64,000 bases of DNA from Moniliella sp. 'wahieum' (GCA_003971905.1 RSEE01000031.1:62001-126000), one strand, 5' to 3'. Positions 10,198 through 22,100 are shown, counted from the first letter of the stretch. Notes: generated from the letters alone by a model not told the origin. Numbers and translations: made by a program.

Positions 10198-10297
10198 ACG
10201 TTAAAAAGTCGAAGCAGCTGAGCGCTGATGCATGATGGATGATGGATATTGGAGGACAGAGTCGGTAGATCCTGAACTGTCCTGTCAAACTCAGTAC

Positions 10298-11146
10298 TGT
10301 CACGGGCGGGCGCCGCCAGGGGCCCGCCCTGGGGTTTTTTGGGGTACAATCTCTTAGGCGACGGTAGGTCGACTCACGGTAGTTTCGGGATTAGGCTGGT
10401 TGGTGTGTCCGAGCGGAGCTAGGGACGAGGAGAGGCCTTTGGTGGGGCGGCTGCACGTGTGGCAAGGCTGCGTCTGCACCGGCTTGGGCCGTAGTAACGT
10501 GTCTGAAGCCTCCGGGACTTAGGGACGGGAGGAGGCAGAGGGGGACAAACACTGCCTCAACTGAGACTGGGAATCGCCTCGACCGAAGGAGGGCTCGCGC
10601 GATTGGACTGACGAAGGGCTGGAGGACGAGGTCGGAGGAGATGTCGGACGCTAACAAGAGGAGCTGCCTGTACTGGATCAATTGGCTGGAAAACGGGCAG
10701 GAGTCGGACAGGATAGGCGGGAAAGGGACGAAAGTGGAGACGAGAGGATGACGAGAATGGAAGGTGGGGGAAAAGATCCCCATCAACCAGGGGTACAGGC
10801 AGGATCAAAAGGGAAACGGATACAAGAGGGGTGTAGAAAGGAAGACATGTCAAAAGCGGGGTTGGTCGCCGCAGGCGCGACCGAGAAAGGAAAAGGAAAC
10901 GGGGACGGGGCGACAGTCGTCGCCACGGCACTGGAAGCTCGGTGGCCTTATTTAGGCCGGCCGACTTGGACTTGGGCGGGGGGCGACTATTGTCGCACGG
11001 AGCATGACCCTTCGGGCCACGGTACTTAATTTAGCCAACCGTCATCACACTTCGTTGGCCTGCGGTGCACGCTCTACTGGGCATGTGCGGAGCAGGCGGG
11101 CCTTAGCTTGGGTCGGACCATCTTGGGTCCGCCGCAGCCCGTGACA
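10298..11146 (+). mobile_element. Solo LTR of an LTR retrotransposon, 849 bp
   Basis: The unit begins TGTCACGGGC and ends GCCCGTGACA, a perfect 10-bp terminal inverted repeat of the TG...CA type that marks LTRs. It is flanked by identical 5-bp direct repeats AGTAC (10293-10297 and 11147-11151), the target-site duplication. No internal coding region is present, so it is a solo LTR left by recombination between two LTRs. The copy at 14057 is very similar over its whole length, so the insertion looks fairly recent. Superfamily (Gypsy or Copia) cannot be told from the LTR alone. Confidence 0.92.
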
Positions 11147-11368
11147 AGTACTCTATTCTACCCAGTCCCCTTCGGGGTTGCGGCGTCTCTCGAGAGCAAG
11201 GCAGAAGGGTCTGAGCAGCTATGCGATTTCGTGTACACGGTAGCACGGACCCTGTTGTGCCTATTTTGCCACGGCCGGGTTTCTACTTCTGTTTTTGTAG
11301 CCTCGTCTCTCTCGCCCCCCAGCATTCCTGGGAGTTGGAATGAACGCATCATCGTTCAGCTCCATGTG

Positions 11369-11375
11369 TATATAG
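11369..11375 (+). promoter_or_regulatory. TATA box of the Zn2Cys6 gene
   Basis: TATATAG lies 146 bp upstream of the ATG at 11521 and 218 bp downstream of the solo LTR's target-site copy. The leader between them is rich in pyrimidines. Confidence 0.5.
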
Positions 11376-11520
11376 TGTGCACAGTCCCACCAATACCCCC
11401 GTCGGACCGCCTCCATCCGCTCCCCCTTTCTCGGCCCACCTGGCCCCGAGGCTACCTCCCTACTCTCGATCTCGATCTCTCTTTCCACTCTACCTCTTGT
11501 CACACTCATTGTATCACAGC

Positions 11521-12946
11521 ATGGATTCCCTAGGCCACTCTACCCCTTCAGCTCTTTCCATTGCCCTCCCCTCGACCAGCCTCGCCAGAACTGAGCTCTT
11601 TCCTGTCTCCGTCCCATCCTCTTCTGATGGACATGTGATGCCACCCTATGTTTTGCTTCCCTCGCAAGAAACTATGGTCGACCGTTACGCGTCAATGACC
11701 ACAATGGTACGTCAATCGATCTCTCCTTCATCCTTCGCTCAACTTACTGATCCGTTTTCTGCCGGTTGTGTCTATCACAGGAAAAGTTCATGGATCAGGG
11801 GGCATACACCGCGCAGGATGGCACACGTGTGGCTCCATCTTGGGCCAACGGACCAACCACCACATCCGCCCCAGCCATGGCTGTGTTGGAAGGTTCAGCA
11901 ACTTTCCTTCCAACCACTTCACTTCCTCCCATCTCCCCGCCCGGGAGCATAAACCACAATACGTTCCAGCCGCTTCAGCTCCGGTCACGCCCGTCCTATG
12001 CAGCGGACATGATCATTAGTAATGGCGACCAGCCTGCCTTTCCAAATGCACCGAGGGAAGTGATGTCTTCACCTCTAGGCGGATGGACCATACCATTTTC
12101 CCGCTCTTCCTCGGTACCGGATCTCGGCGTCAACGAGTCCGTATCCTGGGTGTCTACTCCATCGACCGAGCGTGGGACAACAGGATCCAAAAGCATTCCC
12201 ATCGCAGGAAGAAGAACCATTTTGTCGATCCGAACCGGGTAGAATGACGACCTTCGCCTCGTCCCCTGAGCAACCAGATTCATTATCCACTCACCTTTGC
12301 GCGGGGTGCGAAAGCGAAGCGAACGAGGCCGAGGACGAAACGCAAGTACAAGTACACGCGCAGTCGGACCGGGTGCTTGGTGTGCCGGAAACGGAAGGTT
12401 AAGTGCCCGCAAGATGGAAGCCCTTGCTCCCTGTGTTCGAGGGGGCCGGGCCTGTGTATATATGGGGGAACGTCACCCTCCTATGGCGATTCCGGCATGG
12501 CCTCGATCTCGTCCTGTTCTCTCCCCCTACCTGAGTCTGTGCCTCACTTGGGCCCCACGGCAACCGAATTCTCGACTGCAGGTTCGGTAAACGGCACTGT
12601 GCCGGACAGGTCGACAATGACGGTGGATTCGATGGCCATGAGTCATTCTCTATCCCCCGAAGGGGAATTGGGAGAGAAGGAATGGAGCACGTGGCCAACA
12701 CCGAATACCAATCTGGAGAGAACAGTGGGTGCATGGCCCACTGCTACCAATCGTGGGGCAGAGCAGGCATGTGCCTCGCTTTTAACGGATCCCTCCATCG
12801 ATCCACTAACGATTCCTGATTTGGGTGAGGTATGGGCGACTAAGAGTGCTGGCCGCTTTACTGCAGCGGAAAACTTCCGCTTATCGCGTGTACCCCCGAC
12901 CGAAATTTGGCTGTGGCAGGAAGCCGACAGCTCCTGTGGAAAGTGA
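11521..12946 (+). CDS. Zn(II)2Cys6 transcription factor
   Basis: This is a fungal binuclear zinc-cluster regulator, nuclear by family. The start at 11521 reads MDSLGHSTPSALSIALPSTS; the region before the finger is Ser/Thr/Pro-rich. An intron is clear at 11707-11780 (74 nt, between MTTM and EKFMDQG). The cluster at about 12374-12455 reads RTGCLVCRKRKVKC followed by two further C-containing loops (PCSLC, GPGLC), fitting C-X2-C-X6-C-X6-C-X2-C-X6-C. A basic stretch (AKAKRTRPRTKRKYKYTRSR) precedes it and could serve nuclear import or DNA binding. Only about 165 residues follow, and I see no fungal-specific regulatory domain, so the cluster is unusually far from the N-terminus. Frame changes at about 12240 and 12290 may be errors or an intron. 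Solo LTRs lie on both sides. Confidence 0.85.
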
Positions 12947-14051
12947 GGAGTTGTGGGGTCCCCACCTCTTCGCAAAACTGTACTATACACCCTCGCTTCT
13001 TTCGTCTCCTTTCTCATCCTAAACCCTTCTCCCTGTGCAAACCACTACTATCCTCTTTCTTGGAAAGTTGCGCTCGTTTCGTGACCCCAAAGATGCTCTC
13101 GTGAAGAGAAAGTGTGAAACGCCGGAGGATTGTACTCGGCTTCCCTCTTTCAAAGGTCATATCGACTCTCTTTCCCATCTTGTCCTTGTTGTGTTGTCGG
13201 TGCCCTGCTCTCCGTTTAACTGCGGTTTAATATAGTCTACCGCTGCCTGTTGCGCTGTTTTTCCCCTCTCTTACTGTACCCCTTTTTTCTGCCGTGGTTT
13301 ATCGGCGCCTTTTATTCTTTTTGTATGATTTCTTGCTCTCTCTCAGTGTGTTGTCCTTGTCCCTGTCTCTCATGGTACTGCCTCTGTCGTCTAGGGCCCG
13401 TACGTGTCCGTTCGCGTGCATACACGGGCCCAGCCGTACCACGATTATCAACGAGATCGATGATGTTGGTGTATAGCCTTTGCGCTCAATCTTTTGTATG
13501 TTCCTCTCTCGATATCGATCCCTTTTCTGGTTTCACGTTCATAGTGCATACAATATGTTGTGTTATCCTCGCAGAGGAACAAGGAAGGATTATATGAGAA
13601 TGTCAATGCCGATGGTTGGGTGCTTTGGTGGGGCACATGCCTCAAGTGAAGGCCGGAAATAAGTAACAGCGACAGCACGAGTAGCCACTGTGCCCTGGTG
13701 TGTAGTCTATCTGCGATGGGTGCCTCGTTCGGGGAGTTTCGATCGCTTGACTCATTCTGGGCTACTCCTTTGCTGGCTCAACCTCACTCAGTCATATAAA
13801 ACCCATCTCATGCAAACGCGACGATAATAGTCTCGGAACCAAAAGTGATGGAACTATAGGTAGTCTACTAGTGTTGGGGTATAAGGTCGTCATTATCCCC
13901 CGGACCAAATCCTGGGAAGTTGCGGGATGCCCTCCCTCCCATCACCAAATGAAACGGCTTGGTTGTGCTCATCAGAAAAGAGACCCAAGTCCAGCCATCT
14001 TGTCCCTCTTTATTTGGACCCCAGTTCATCAGTCCTACCTGCTTAGTAGGC
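12947..14051. other. Intergenic between Zn2Cys6 gene and inverted solo LTR
   Basis: Pyrimidine-rich 3' flank of the regulator gene (12947-13480), then unique sequence without a recognisable gene. Short ORFs at 13250-13662 have the composition of translated C/T-rich DNA. Confidence 0.5.
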
Positions 14052-14056
14052 ATCAC

Positions 14057-14890
14057 TGTCACGGGCTGCGGCGGCCACGAGATGGTCCGACCCAAGCTAA
14101 GGCCCGCCTGCTCCGCACATGCCCAGTAGAGCGTGCTCCGCAGGCCAACCGAGTGTGATGATGGTTGGCTAAATTAAGTATCGTGGCCGAAGGGCCATGC
14201 TCCGTGCGACAATAGTCGCCTCCCGCCCAAGTCCAAGTCGGCTGACCTAAATAGGGCCGCCGAGCTTCCAGCGCCGTGTGTCGCCCCGTCCCCGTTTCCT
14301 TTTCCTTTCTCGGTCGTGCCTGGGGCGACCACCCCCGCTTTTGACTTGTCTTCCTTTCTACACCCCCTCTTGTATCCGTTTCCCTTTTGATTTGCCTGTA
14401 CCCCTGGTTGATGGGGATCTTTTCCACCACCTTCCATTCTCGTCATCTCGTCCTTTCCCGCCTATCCTGTCCGACTCCTGCCCGTTTTCCAGCCAATTGG
14501 TCCAGTACAGGCAGCTTCCTTGTTAGCGTCCGATTGCTCCTCCGACCTCGTCCTCCAGCAATTCGTCAGTCCAGTCGCGCGAGCCCTCCTTTGGTCGCGT
14601 CGATTTCCAGTATCCATCCAGTCTCAGTTGAGGCAGTGTTGACCGCCGCCGCCTCCTCCCGTCCCCAAGTCCCGGAGGCTTCAGACACGTTACTACGGCC
14701 CAAGCCGGTGCAGACGCAGCCTTGCCACACGAGCAGCCGCCCCACCAAAGGCCTCTCTTCGTCCGTAGCTCCGCTCGGATTTCCAACTAGCCCAAGCCCG
14801 AAACTACCGTAATGATTCGACCTACCGTCGCCTAAGGGATCGTACCCCAAAACCCCAGGGCGGGCCCCCTGACGGCGCCCGCCCGTGACA
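14057..14890 (-). mobile_element. Solo LTR of the same family, inverted, 834 bp
   Basis: The unit begins TGTCACGGGC and ends GCCCGTGACA and is closely similar, as reverse complement, to the 849-bp LTR at 10298. Its target-site duplication is ATCAC (14052-14056 and 14891-14895), different from the AGTAC of the other copy, so the two are independent insertions and not the ends of one element. No internal region is present. The high similarity of the two copies suggests they are of similar, fairly young age. Confidence 0.92.
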
Positions 14891-14945
14891 ATCACCCTTC
14901 TTATCCGCCTGGACGCTCCCTCTACTTCCCAGGTACCCTCGCGGC

Positions 14946-15145
14946 TATATAAGGCCTCATCCTTCTCGTCGCCTCCTTTGCCTCTCCTCAGAACGACAGC
15001 CTTCATTCCCCCCCCCCCCTTTTCAGCGCACAAGTCCATAGTAGAGAGTCGAGATGTGTCGATGAGACTTGATTTTTTTGACAACAGTAAAGCTTTTGAA
15101 GCTATGGAAATGCTGAGTAAGGAAGACGAAGAGATAGTGAGATAG
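14946..15145 (+). other. Orphan TATA box with 27-codon ORF
   Basis: TATATAAG at 14946 is followed by a C/T-rich leader and an ATG at 15062 opening a 27-codon frame (MRLDFFDNSKAFEAMEMLSK then EDEEIVR and stop at 15145). The arrangement resembles the 5' end of a fungal gene, but nothing coding continues. It may be a gene start cut off from its body, or a noncoding transcript. Confidence 0.25.
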
Positions 15146-15584
15146 GATCTCGATGCATGTGGCGAGAGATATGCCAATGTGCCTCATTACTAGTTGGATA
15201 GGGTGTAATCGTATGTGAGTGTTTGGCCGAGATGAAGCGCTTGTCTAAATAGTCACAACGTTTGACGCTATGTTGAACAGCTTTTGGTGAGCGCTAACGT
15301 GTTCAACAATTGATTAGATTGGCTTGGAAGATTCGACAGGTGAAACGTCGTTTATCTTATCTCTGAACAAGCGATGCAAAATCCGGAGTGTATAGTGTCG
15401 GACGCGTGACGGAGACTCAGGACCGAACGTACTGGTTGATGAACGGACACAGCTGCTGTACCATGCTGTTGGTGTTGCTCATTCCCTCCATTCCAACACT
15501 TAAGCGCCTAGAGGGGGTAGGGGTGCAGAGGGGGGGGGGGGGGTGCGGGGTGGCAACGGAACGCTTTTGGCACTGTGAGAGAGG

Positions 15585-15605
15585 ATCGATTATCGATTAT
15601 CGATT
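15585..15605 (+). repeat. ATCGATT heptamer, three exact copies
   Basis: Three exact tandem units; ATCGAT is a perfect palindrome followed by one T. Confidence 0.9.
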
Positions 15606-15684
15606 ACTACCAAAAAGTCTGCCATCAGTGCATCAGTCATGCATGTCACTTGTCACCAACAGCACTCGTGACATCATTCATCAT

Positions 15685-15719
15685 GTGCATCATGCATCAC
15701 TAGTCGCTAGCCACTACGC
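15685..15719 (+). repeat. Five in-phase heptamers with different palindromes
   Basis: Units start at 15685, 15692, 15699, 15706 and 15713, each ending in C. The middle three hexamers are perfect and different palindromes: ATGCAT, ACTAGT and GCTAGC. ACTAGT and GCTAGC differ only at their two outer, mutually complementary positions, which looks like a paired change. The first and last units are near-palindromes. Confidence 0.75.
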
Positions 15720-15841
15720 TTGCCACGAGCCCTGGAGTCCGGATATGGTCCTTGAGGATAATGCAATCGCATTGGTGGGTGGTGGTGGTGGTGGTGGTGG
15801 TAGTGGTCTGGGCCAACCAGCAACGCCTACAGAGGAACATC

Positions 15842-15862
15842 AAGCTTCAAGCTTCAAGCTTC
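15842..15862 (+). repeat. AAGCTTC heptamer, three copies
   Basis: Three exact AAGCTTC units. AAGCTT is palindromic. The same family recurs at 38901-38927, 39111-39128, 43730-43755, 52440-52481 and 57891-57907. Confidence 0.9.
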
Positions 15863-16665
15863 AAGAGCTGGGCGTCCCCAGGGGCTAAAGCTGCGGAACA
15901 AAAAGGAAAACAGGAGAGAAAACAACGCAACTCCTAGGCTTGAGGAGGAACTGGAGGGTCGTTTAGCCCAAGCGCGAGTCCCGGTGACTCAACGCCCATC
16001 CCTCGGGAGAAGGCTGCCGTTTTGGGCCGGAGACCGCGCCGCCGGAGAAGAAAATAGAGGACACCGCAGCCCCCTGCGAGCAAGTTCACTTGGCTCGCCC
16101 AGCTCATGCGTCCTGCTTCCAGATGCAGTGGGGCGGGGCGGGGCAGCGCAGTCCTAGTCAGCGCGGGGCTTTGGACCAGCCGAATACAGACGCACGGGGG
16201 CAGCCTTGTCTCGCCTGCCCGTGTGCCACCGCAGCACAGGCGGGGCGGAGGCAGCGAGGCGCTGTGTGGGTCCAGCGCTTTCACGTGTGACCGACGTGAT
16301 GTGCACCCTTGTACTCCCCCCCTGCCTGCGACTGCGCGGCAGGGGAAGGATGCGGAAATGAAATTAGCCTACGAGTCCTGAGATCCTGAGACCCCAGGCA
16401 GCCAGGAACAGGCGCACAGGGCACCCCGCCCCACGGGGCCAGTGTCATCCATTCATTCGTTGCACGCCACCGACGGCACCAGACTGCACCCAGCCCTCTC
16501 TTGGCTTGCCCCCCCACCTTGGTGCGACGCTCGGCTGGCTTGGTGTGCCGCGCCAGCGCCAACTGCCCCCCCCCCCCCCCCCCCCTGGGCCTCCTCCCAT
16601 CCGCCTGTCGCGCCCCCTCTGCCCACCCCACCACCACCTCTTTGCGTTTCGCCCGTTCTTTCGCC

Positions 16666-18679
16666 ATGCACGCTCTCAGCCCCGAGCAGCCCGTCGCATC
16701 CCCCGACCCGCTTGCCGAGCTGCCTGAGGGCCATCGGCCCGCCATGGGCATCGACCAGCGCATTGCCCACGACACCCACATCAGCGCTGTCTTTGAGCGC
16801 CAGGTGGCCCTGTTAATGCTGAGATCGAGCGCATCGGCTGGGGAAAGTTCAACTGGTGGCTTCTTGCGCAAGCTTCCTATGGCTGGGCTGCCGACAATGT
16901 CGTCTTTGAATGTGCTGCCCTTACGTTGACTCAGGTGCAGATGGAGTGGAACCTCCAACATCCTGAATTCGCCACTGTCGCTCTCTACGTTGGCAATCTG
17001 GTATGCGGAACGCGTGTGTAGATCGGTCATCGTCGAAAACTAACCATGTCTTTTTTTCGTTTCCAGATCGGCACCTTCTCTGGAGCTTCAGCTCAGTGCG
17101 TCCCCATCCCCCCTTCCCTTAAGGCACACCATCGCTTTTTGTGTCCAGGTGCAAATACCTTCTAACCATATTCTCATTTCGAACCGAAGGATGTCATTGG
17201 CCGCCGCTTGAGTTGGAACAACGTGCTCATCACCTCGATCTTTGGCCTGGCCACAGCTGGTGCTCCCAACTTTGTCGGCTATTCTTCTTTGCTCGCCTGC
17301 GTGGGCCTTGGTGTTGGTGGTGCGTAGAGGCTCCTCACCGCGAAGTGCCAACCTCCCACTGACCCTTTTTCATTTGTCAGGTAACCTCCCTGTGGACGGG
17401 ACCCTATTGCTGGAATTCTTGCCGGGCAAGCACCAGTGGATCATTAACTTTTATCGATTTTTTGGGTGTTGGGGCAAACATTTGCGACACTGATTGGCTG
17501 GGCGTTGGTACTCAGTTCACGTGTGCCCAAACTGGGGCTGCACCCGCGCACAAAACATGGGGTGGAGGTACATGTGGATTGTGTGTGCGGGTGTGTGTCT
17601 ACTGTTCTGGGTGGTGCGCTTTTTTCCTCTACCCATCCCCGAGTCACCTAAATTCTGTTATCGCAAGGGGACGAGGTGTGGGGCGCTGATGTGCTACGAT
17701 TTATCGCTGAAGAGAACAAGACGACGTGTGAGCTAACTCTGAGCGATCTTCGGGCCGCTGGGGAGGGGTGGCGCTGGCTACGCCCACAAGCGAGGACGAG
17801 AAGGACGAAAAGAAGAGTTCGGACGAAGGGTGGGACGGCCGTGACAGGAGTTCAGTGTACTTTGCAGAGGAAGACGCAGCGATGGTTCAACTGACTGGGG
17901 CTCCGTTGCGCAAAGCAGTCGTTGGCAACTGGCGTGACACTCCGTCTCTTCTCGCCCCAGCGCCTTCGCCGTTCTGTCGAGGTCGCAGGCGAGTTTTCGC
18001 GGAACACTTTACGGCACTTTTTGCCACGCCTCGCATGGCGTGGAACACGATTGACATCATGCTTATCTGGACCTTGGTATGTGTGTGTTCATCACTCTGT
18101 GGGGCAGGAGGTACAGGACTGACCTTCTTGCCTGTTTCCGAGTTTAGATCGCGTTCAGCTACTGTCTTTACAATGCCTTGATTGGTCTGTACCTCAAGGC
18201 AGCCGGAGCGAACCAGGGTTCCTACACCATCTCGGGGCAGTACGCCCAGATGGTCGAGATTGCCGTGTGGCATCCCAGGCTCGTTCTTTTCCGCGGCGAT
18301 GGCGGAAATCCCATACGTGGGACGGAAGGGCACCATGGCGTTCTGGACGATGCTGTCTGGAGTACTGCTGTTTGGATTTACGACGGCGCGCACGCCGAGT
18401 GCGACACTGGGGTGGTCAACGTCGCAGTCGTTGGCGCAGAATGCCATGTACGCTGTGCTGTATGCCATGTCGTACGAGCTCTTCCCCACCCCGCACCGCG
18501 GTACAGGGGAGGCGCTGGCGATGGGTGCGCAGCGGCTCGGGGATGTGTTTGCGCCGCTGGTGGCAGTGTACACGACGGACTACACAACCCCGGTGATGGT
18601 GTCGGGTGCACTGTTCTTGGTGGCGTCGGTGCTGATGCTGCTGCTTCCGTACGAGACGCGTGGCCGAACGGCCCTATGA
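16666..18679 (+). CDS. SVOP/SV2-type MFS transporter
   Basis: This is a plasma-membrane or organelle solute transporter of the major facilitator superfamily, synaptic-vesicle-2-like branch; the substrate is unknown. The start at 16666 reads MHALSPEQPVASPDPLAELP. Membrane stretches follow: ERIGWGKFNWWLLAQASYGW, DVIGRRLSWNNVLITSIFGL (the loop-2 GRR signature), GYSSLLACVGLGVGGNLPVD, and at the C-terminus NAMYAVLYAMSYELFPTPHR leading into GTGEALAMGAQRLGDVFAPL, the second-half signature of this branch. Introns are visible at 16999-17066, 17320-17380 and 18077-18147, and at least one more lies near 17095-17190. The central loop after PESPKF is long and charged. Frame slips occur around 16815, 17470 and 17660. 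The leader contains a 20-base C run. Confidence 0.85.
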
Positions 18680-19122
18680 ATGGTTTCCGCGTTGACGACT
18701 CTTAACGATGAAATTTGCTCTCATGCGACGGGGGGGAGGAGGGATGGGGGCAGCGGTGGACATGCAGTTGGTATACTCGATTGACTAGCAGCATTGCTAG
18801 ATTATAGGAGGTGCTGGATTATTATAGGTCTACGGCGCTTGTCTTCCATCTTTTGGGACTGGTAACTTGTGGCCATACTCCCTGCCCTTGTCTACACTCC
18901 GGCAAGGTGACACGGGTTTGTGGTTGGGAAGCGGTCACGTGACCCTGTCCAGTCCAGGCCTGCCCTTCCACAGGCATTGTCGTTGATTGACCGGTGCTGG
19001 CCATCATCCATCGATGATCCGACGTTGTGACGCTCTCGGCTCACCGCCATCGCCACTGCCATCGCCCCCGCTACCCACACCACCGCTACCACCGCCATCG
19101 CGGCCGCTGCCACCGCCTCCCC
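18680..19122. promoter_or_regulatory. Upstream region of the MED13-like gene
   Basis: This 443-base stretch holds a perfect 12-bp palindrome GGTCACGTGACC at 18933-18944, whose core CACGTG is a typical bHLH (Cbf1-like) site. The last 110 bases are runs of ACC/GCC triplets (CCACCG and similar), like other gene leaders in this window. Confidence 0.4.
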
Positions 19123-22100
19123 ATGGATGCCCTCCCCTCTGCACCCACCGCAGGAGCGGCCAGCATAGCCACCATCGCACTTCCGTCCCCCACCACCCTC
19201 GTCGACCTGCTCGCCGTCCCCATTGGCACCACCCCCGCCATTCCACGGCCACCTCCCAGCTGGTCGCTGCGCTGAATGCCCTGCCCCCCACCCAGGCCCG
19301 CTCAACACGCATGCATCTGCCGCCATTTCCATCGGCCCCAGCCTGGTGCTTGCGCGCATCGCAGCTTCCTCCGACCCAACCCTCGACCCCCCTCCGCTGG
19401 TGAGACGGCCTCTGCTGACGTATACGCCAACATCCTCCAGCCTTCCTCCCTACTGCGGCCGAGGCCGGGAGGCAGCCCATGCACACATTCACACAGCTGT
19501 TGCAGCAGTGGCCAGCGCCTTTGCTGATGCCCACGCTGCCCATCGAGAAGGGGTGCGCGATCGAAGGGAGGCAAGGGCCTCGCACGAAGCCCGGAAACGA
19601 TGGCGAGCCCAAGTTCGCGCTGCCCGCAAGGTCGCAAAGCCCACTCTGTTCCCGATGCTGAACCCAGTGGATCCGCCTCCCCTTCTCGCCGCTGGCCACA
19701 TCGCAGCACCATCTCTCCCCACACGCTCTCCCCCTTTCCCGCTCCCAACTGCCTCCACCACCCCCACCGCGCACCCACCCACATCCATTGGCCCCCATTC
19801 CGCCCAAGCCGCCACCTTGGTGTCGCTCGCTTGTTCTTGTCGCCCCCCTGGTTCTTCCATTCCGCCGCGATTGTCACGATCACTGGAAGATAATGAGAAG
19901 GCAGCAACAGCGGGACGTGACTCTGCATGGCCGTCCTTGCCCTCACGTTCTCCTTCCCCTCCATTAGGGACCTGCATCTTATTCTCTTTTCCCGCGTCAT
20001 CCAGCTCCTTCACACCTCCACTTCCTTCTGGCATGCCTAGCGCGCAAGAAGCGCTTCTTCCTTTTTGGATGCATGGGCTACTCGCCTGTTGATCGAGCAG
20101 GCGATGCGGCACGCTACTGTGCCTGCCATCCCCTCAGCCGCAGGACCACTCTTGGACGCGGGTGCTGGACTCTATGTGGCAGGCGTGCAAGTCAGCCTCT
20201 CGCCACGAAAGAATGGGTAGCAGTGAAGGTACAGAGGGTGGATACCTCCTTCCGTCTTTCTCCACCCATCTCTGCCGCGCCCATCCTCCTACGGTTCGCT
20301 ACGTTATCATGCCAGACTCGTTTCTGCCCATTGTCTTGGGCATCTCCGCTATGCCATCTCCGCCCTTCCCCCCAATGTTGGCAACCGCCTTCCCTGCCCC
20401 CGAAAAGCTCTTAATCTCTTAACGCGGGCGCGCAATACCTTAGAGGCCCTCCATCTGCGGTTACGGAAGCGAGTCCATCCGTTCTCTACCGATTCGCCTA
20501 CTGCGCAGCTCATGGACCGCGATTGGGCCGAGGGCAACTTTCTCCTTCTGGCGGGCGCGGACGAGAAACCTTTATTTGGCCTGCGTCCCTTGTTTTGGGC
20601 CCTGACGCGACTGCCGCCGAATGTCGCGAAGCGTCGAGCACCAAGTCATCCGCCAAAACGGCTGCTGGTCTGTCACTTGCACTTCCTCCCCCTCGACTCC
20701 AAACTGGGCCCGCAAAGTCTTCCGTGGCATCAGTTACGGAATGGCCCAACAAGCTGCTCGCCTGCTCGATGCTCTCTCTCAAACCGAGGTCCGGCGGGGG
20801 CTCGTGGTGGTCCAGACCCGGTTGATCCACCCAAGCCTTCCCCGCTCGAGCCAGAGCCCAGAACAGGGATGGAACCGAGCCAGAGGGGCCGATCGACTTG
20901 TGGGATCAGGTCTCCCCTCTAACTGAGCTGTTGGATTCTACCACGCGGAGGAGAAGGAGAGTCCAGCGATCGCTCAAGCCTTCGGTTCGACCTACGGCTT
21001 TTCCCCTGCTTCTCTCCCCTGGGCCGTCATGCTGCTGAAGGAAGCACACACAGTACCTACCTCACCACCCCTTGTACTCCCGGTGATCTACTTTCCCATC
21101 CCCGTCCGCACGCTACGGAGTCCGAGACCCGACCCCCTTGGCCCGCCTGCTCCCTCCTATCCCGACCCGTCGACGATTCATGCTCCTGTGGCCGCTACGC
21201 CTTCAGGAGTTTCAATGGCGGACATTCCCACGCCACTTCCCTTTGCCGGTACGCCGGTGCCGGTCGCTGGTGGGCCCAGTAGTCCCCATTCGTTCCACAC
21301 CAAGTACATGGACACAGGGAAGTTTGCCTTGACGCAGCTGAAGAAGAGGAACTCACAGAGGAGACGCCAAAGGATGGGGAGGCCAGTCCCCATCGGTCGA
21401 GGGCTCGGATTCACTCGTTGGCGTGCGTGACAAGGACCTGGACCAATCCTGGCTAGTTCGGATGAATCGACTCCGAGTCGGGTTCCAATGCCTCTCCCCG
21501 CTCCCGCTCGCAAAGCTCGGCCACCAGCTTCTCCCTCCCCCCCGAGCCGGTACGCACGCCCTGGTCCGAGGACGACTTGTCCGGTTGAGCCAGTGGGCCG
21601 AGACAGCGATGCACGTGCTGGACAACAAGGCGAGGCGGACTTGGGTTGGATTGCTACTGCAGAAACACATGCTCCTATCCGAGAGGAAAAGGGGGAAATG
21701 GACGTGCCGAACACTCTGACTTTCCCGTCGGAGCGGGGCTCCATACGGTGCCGATCAACTGGGTCGGCCCGCTCTTGGCTAGCACTTTCCTCTCCGGCAG
21801 AGGGCACTACACCCCACACCCCTCTTGCTGGGAGAAAATGATGACCCCCTATGCTTCCCGAGGACCCTTTGGCTTGGGTTGTCGACCAGCTTGGCCTGAT
21901 TCATCACCCTTTGTTTGGGAATGGCCAATTTGCTCGCTACCATCACCTCTGCCCGCAGCGAATTGGGTCTGAAGAGTGAACGAGCTCCTCTCATTGTTTC
22001 CCCTCCTGAGATCAGGACAGGCTTGCACACTGCCCCAGCCACCCTGACCCTATCGTCGGCAGCGTTACGCTTTTGGCCTACATTGGGACTGGCGCCTTTG

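Larger units (their letters stand above)
6416..10292. other. Repeat-rich gene-poor island
   Basis: No protein-coding gene is supported in these 3.9 kb. The DNA holds tight hairpins (6845-6885), an octamer repeat (8127-8163), many AACGTT- and AGGCCT-containing heptamers (8520-8860, 9120-9190, 9540-9620, 9785-9815, 9960-10012, 10140-10205) and scattered CCTGAGG-type motifs. A run of about eleven G lies just after 10107. A 29-codon reading frame at 6606-6695 is the only short ORF with balanced composition. Confidence 0.6.
15146..16665. other. Intergenic with short-repeat arrays
   Basis: No gene is supported. The stretch holds heptamer arrays (15585-15605, 15685-15719, 15842-15862), a GGT triplet repeat (about 15775-15803), a G-run near 15531-15541, and about 20 consecutive C at 16566-16585 in the leader of the MFS gene. 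Confidence 0.6.

Noticed and set aside
10298-14890. One complete retrotransposon bounded by the two LTRs
   Set aside because: The LTRs are in opposite orientation, each has its own target-site duplication, and the DNA between them is a host regulator gene.
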